NCBI RefSeq assembly: GCF_029167625.1
Contig: NZ_CP119145.1
Span: 1,736,001-1,800,000, forward strand
Origin: Streptomyces sp. AM 4-1-1
GTDB taxonomy: Bacteria; Actinomycetota; Actinomycetes; Streptomycetales; Streptomycetaceae
DNA: 64,000 nucleotides
Direction: 5' to 3'
Part shown: positions 61,782-64,000 of the stretch, one piece after another
How positions within the stretch are numbered: position 1 is the first letter of the stretch
Layout of the letters: the number at the start of each line of letters is the position of its first letter
The notes under the pieces: model-generated
The model's database searches: none
What the model was told of the DNA's origin: nothing
Seen by the model: only the letters and a program-made list of their open reading frames with translations
Translations under genes and position numbers: made by a program

Positions 61782-64000
61782 ATGCTCCTTATGGGGAGTG
61801 CAGCGGGGTTCAGCGAGCAGGAGACGTGTCGAGCCTTCGTCGTGCCGGCGTTGTCGGCTGCGGGCTGGGGCAAAGAGCAGGTCCGAGAGCAGTACCCGAT
61901 CAACGACGGCAAGATGATCGCGTCTGCGCGTAGGCACCGCCGGGGGCCCGCGCTGGTGGCGGACTATGTGCTGGAGTATCGCGACGACGCGCCCATCGCT
62001 GTCGTCGAGGCCAAGCGAACCAGCATCGACGTAGCCGCAGGTATCGAGCAGGCCAAGCGATACGCGACACGCCTCGGACTACCGGTCGCCTACGCAACTA
62101 ACGGATTGGAGATCTGGGAGATCGAGATCGGCGGCAACCGCCACAAGGTCTCGCATTTCCCCTCGCCGGAAGAGCTCTGGGCCAGGTACTGCGAGGGCAA
62201 GGAGATCACGTCCGACCTTGAGCGCGAACTCGTGCTCGCCCCATTCGACAACAGGTTGCGTAACACCGACCTCACTCCCAAGCGCCCGCGCTACTACCAG
62301 CGCCGTGCCGTGAACGAGGCCCTGCTGGCCATCGCTCGAGGGGAGAAGCGCATCTTGCTGACGCTCGCCACCGGCACCGGGAAGACCATGGTCGCCTTCC
62401 AGTTGGTGTCAAAGCTTCGCCGGAGCTCTTGGAAGGGGGGTGAGAAGCCTCGTGTTCTCTATCTCGCCGACCGTAACATCCTCGTCGATCAGCCGAAGGA
62501 CGACTACTTCGAGCCAGTGTTTGGAGACGTCGTTCACAAGATCGGCGGTGGCCGTGCACAGCGAGCCCGGCAGATCTTCTTCGCCCTATATCAGTCCCTT
62601 GAGAGCGAACGCGGTGACGAGCAGGCTCTGTTCAGCCAGTACCCGCGGGGCTACTTCGACCTCATCATCGTCGACGAGTGCCACCGAGGCAGCTCCAACA
62701 GCGAGTCGAAGTGGCGCTCGATCCTGGAGTACTTCGAACCGGCCACCCAGCTCGGACTCACGGCAACCCCGATCCAGGAAAAGGAACGCGACACCTTCGG
62801 GTACTTCGGTGAACCCGTCTACGAGTACTCCCTCAAGGACGGCATTGAGGACGGGTTCCTCGCCCCTTACCGGGTCCGCCGAGTGCACTTGAACGTCGAT
62901 CTGACGGGTTTTCAGCCCGAGCCCGGTCAGCTCGACGTCGACGGCGACGAGATCCCGGATAAGGTCTACACGCAGCGGCACTTCGAGAAGGCCCTGGCTA
63001 TCCAGGAACGCACCGACGAGGCTGCCCGCTACATCACCGACTACCTGCACCAGACCAACCGCATGGGCAAGACGATCGTCTTCTGCGAGAACAACGATCA
63101 CGCGCACAGGGTAGTTGCAGCTTTGAATCAGGCGAACCTGGACGTCGTCGCGCAGTTCCACGACTACGTCTGCAGCATCACCGACCGCGACGGTACGGCC
63201 GGGCTGGAACTCCTGGACAGGTTCCGGAAGGACTACACGGACGAGCCCGTGATCGCCGTGACGAGTCAGATGCTGACCACCGGCGTGGACATCCCCTCGG
63301 TGCGCAACATCGTGCTCCTGCGTCGGATCCGGTCCATGCCGCAGTTCAAGCAGATCATTGGACGGGGTACTCGACTGTGCCTGGACATCGAGAAGGGATC
63401 GTTCGACATCATCGACTTCGTCGAGGCGACGAGACTCTTCGAGGACCGGGAGTTCGACGGTCCACCGCTGCGCATCGTCAACGACCGGACAGATGAGCAG
63501 GGCTCGCTGATCGACAGCACCGACGATGAGGTGACGCCGGACAGCGTCGCCGAGGAGGTCGCCGAGCCGGACGCACCCTTCGAGTCGCAGGAAGGTGGGG
63601 CGCTACCGAGGGACGACTCTGATGGTCCCGTAGTCACCGACGAGGACGAAGCCGACGCGATCCAGAGCAGCAAGAAGCGCATCTACGTGACTGGCGTCGA
63701 GGTCTTTGTCTGGAACGACGTGCACTACCAGCTACAGTCCGACGGCCGGACCCTGAAGCTCGTCCGGTATCGCGAGTTCGTGCACGACCGGGTCCTGGAA
63801 CTCGACCTGTCGCCGACCGACCTGCGCGCCCAGTGGGCGACGGTCAAGAGTCGCGAGGCACTCCGTAAGCGGTTGTACGACCAATGCGACATCACAGAGG
63901 ACGACCTGCTCCGCAAATTGGATCACCCTGAGGTGGATCCAATCGATCTGCTGATCAACGCGGCATGGGAGCTTCCGCTCGTCAGCAGGGCCGAGCGGGC
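61782..64000 (+). CDS. hsdR: Type I restriction enzyme R subunit (3' end outside window)
   Basis: The open frame runs to the window edge (739 codons seen). It has the HsdR layout. An N-terminal nuclease domain has D61 and E76-A-K78. A DEAD-like ATPase follows, with Walker A A-T-G-T-G-K-T (about residue 200), D-E-C-H (about 299), the G-L-T-A-T-P motif near 325, and helicase motifs V-T-S-Q-M-L-T-T-G-V-D and Q-I-I-G-R-G-T-R near 510. It is closest to the EcoEI branch. ATG at 61782 or 61791; no strong ribosome-binding site is seen. Codon use is less GC-rich than the rest of the window. HsdS and HsdM should follow downstream. It would cut unmodified foreign DNA. Confidence 0.9.
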   Translation, partial: MLLMGSAAGFSEQETCRAFVVPALSAAGWGKEQVREQYPINDGKMIASARRHRRGPALVADYVLEYRDDAPIAVVEAKRTSIDVAAGIEQAKRYATRLGLPVAYATNGLEIWEIEIGGNRHKVSHFPSPEELWARYCEGKEITSDLERELVLAPFDNRLRNTDLTPKRPRYYQRRAVNEALLAIARGEKRILLTLATGTGKTMVAFQLVSKLRRSSWKGGEKPRVLYLADRNILVDQPKDDYFEPVFGDVVHKIGGGRAQRARQIFFALYQSLESERGDEQALFSQYPRGYFDLIIVDECHRGSSNSESKWRSILEYFEPATQLGLTATPIQEKERDTFGYFGEPVYEYSLKDGIEDGFLAPYRVRRVHLNVDLTGFQPEPGQLDVDGDEIPDKVYTQRHFEKALAIQERTDEAARYITDYLHQTNRMGKTIVFCENNDHAHRVVAALNQANLDVVAQFHDYVCSITDRDGTAGLELLDRFRKDYTDEPVIAVTSQMLTTGVDIPSVRNIVLLRRIRSMPQFKQIIGRGTRLCLDIEKGSFDIIDFVEATRLFEDREFDGPPLRIVNDRTDEQGSLIDSTDDEVTPDSVAEEVAEPDAPFESQEGGALPRDDSDGPVVTDEDEADAIQSSKKRIYVTGVEVFVWNDVHYQLQSDGRTLKLVRYREFVHDRVLELDLSPTDLRAQWATVKSREALRKRLYDQCDITEDDLLRKLDHPEVDPIDLLINAAWELPLVSRAER

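Noticed and set aside
61271..61912. 213-codon minus-strand frame left of and into hsdR
   Set aside because: No recognisable family, odd composition and overlap with the clear hsdR start; it resembles decayed or non-coding DNA, and no integrase motif (R-H-R-Y) was found.

Overview
The window is high-GC actinobacterial DNA. GTG starts, translationally coupled genes, rare TTA codons, a fasR-fabD-fabH-acpP-fabF operon followed by a DUF3145 gene, a matB/carboxyltransferase pair and an Mbl-like actin gene all point to Streptomyces.

Positions 1-28330 look like ordinary chromosome. They hold an alpha/beta hydrolase (partial), a DUF4429 protein, a MerR-controlled aldo/keto reductase, a serine hydrolase, a pirin, the type II fatty-acid operon with its FasR activator, a secreted SGNH lipase-like protein, a Tat-exported flavin amine oxidase, an EI24 membrane protein, a divergent MarR/quinone-oxidoreductase pair, an Mbl-like protein, a GAF-domain histidine-kinase homologue with a truncated ATPase domain, two MFS transporters, malonyl-CoA synthetase (matB) with a fused carboxyltransferase, and small secreted or hypothetical proteins.

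Positions 28485-60830 look like one biosynthetic locus without any recognisable NRPS or PKS. Its left arm (minus strand) encodes an Ala-racemase-fold protein without its PLP lysine, PdxH, a stand-alone B3/4 (PheRS editing-like) domain, a YggS PLP protein, a trimethylamine-dehydrogenase-like flavoenzyme, TrpD, TrpC, a LysE exporter and a cysteinyl-tRNA synthetase. A tRNA-Cys gene sits at the divergent promoter, followed by a TTA-containing LuxR-type regulator. The right arm (plus strand) encodes a MtnA-APRT fusion, an AurF-like diiron protein, a FemX/BioF2-like GNAT, two ATP-grasp ligases, an MFS exporter, an O-methyltransferase-fold protein, a GNAT-SIS fusion, a second B3/4 protein and a PaiB flavoprotein. 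A gamma-glutamylcyclotransferase, a glutamine amidotransferase and an ArgO-like exporter are interspersed. The locus ends with methionine-salvage genes (mtnB, mtnD, mtnC, an mtnE-like aminotransferase, MTA phosphorylase), a StrB-type amidinotransferase and a metK remnant.

My working inference is that the locus makes an unknown guanidino/amide metabolite. A dedicated CysRS/tRNA-Cys pair may feed a FemX-like GNAT, and the salvage genes imply that methylthioadenosine is a stoichiometric by-product. The product and all individual steps are unproven.

From about 61150 rightward, a 3' tRNA-Met fragment and a type I restriction HsdR gene, in lower-GC DNA, mark what is probably the edge of an integrated element continuing past the window.
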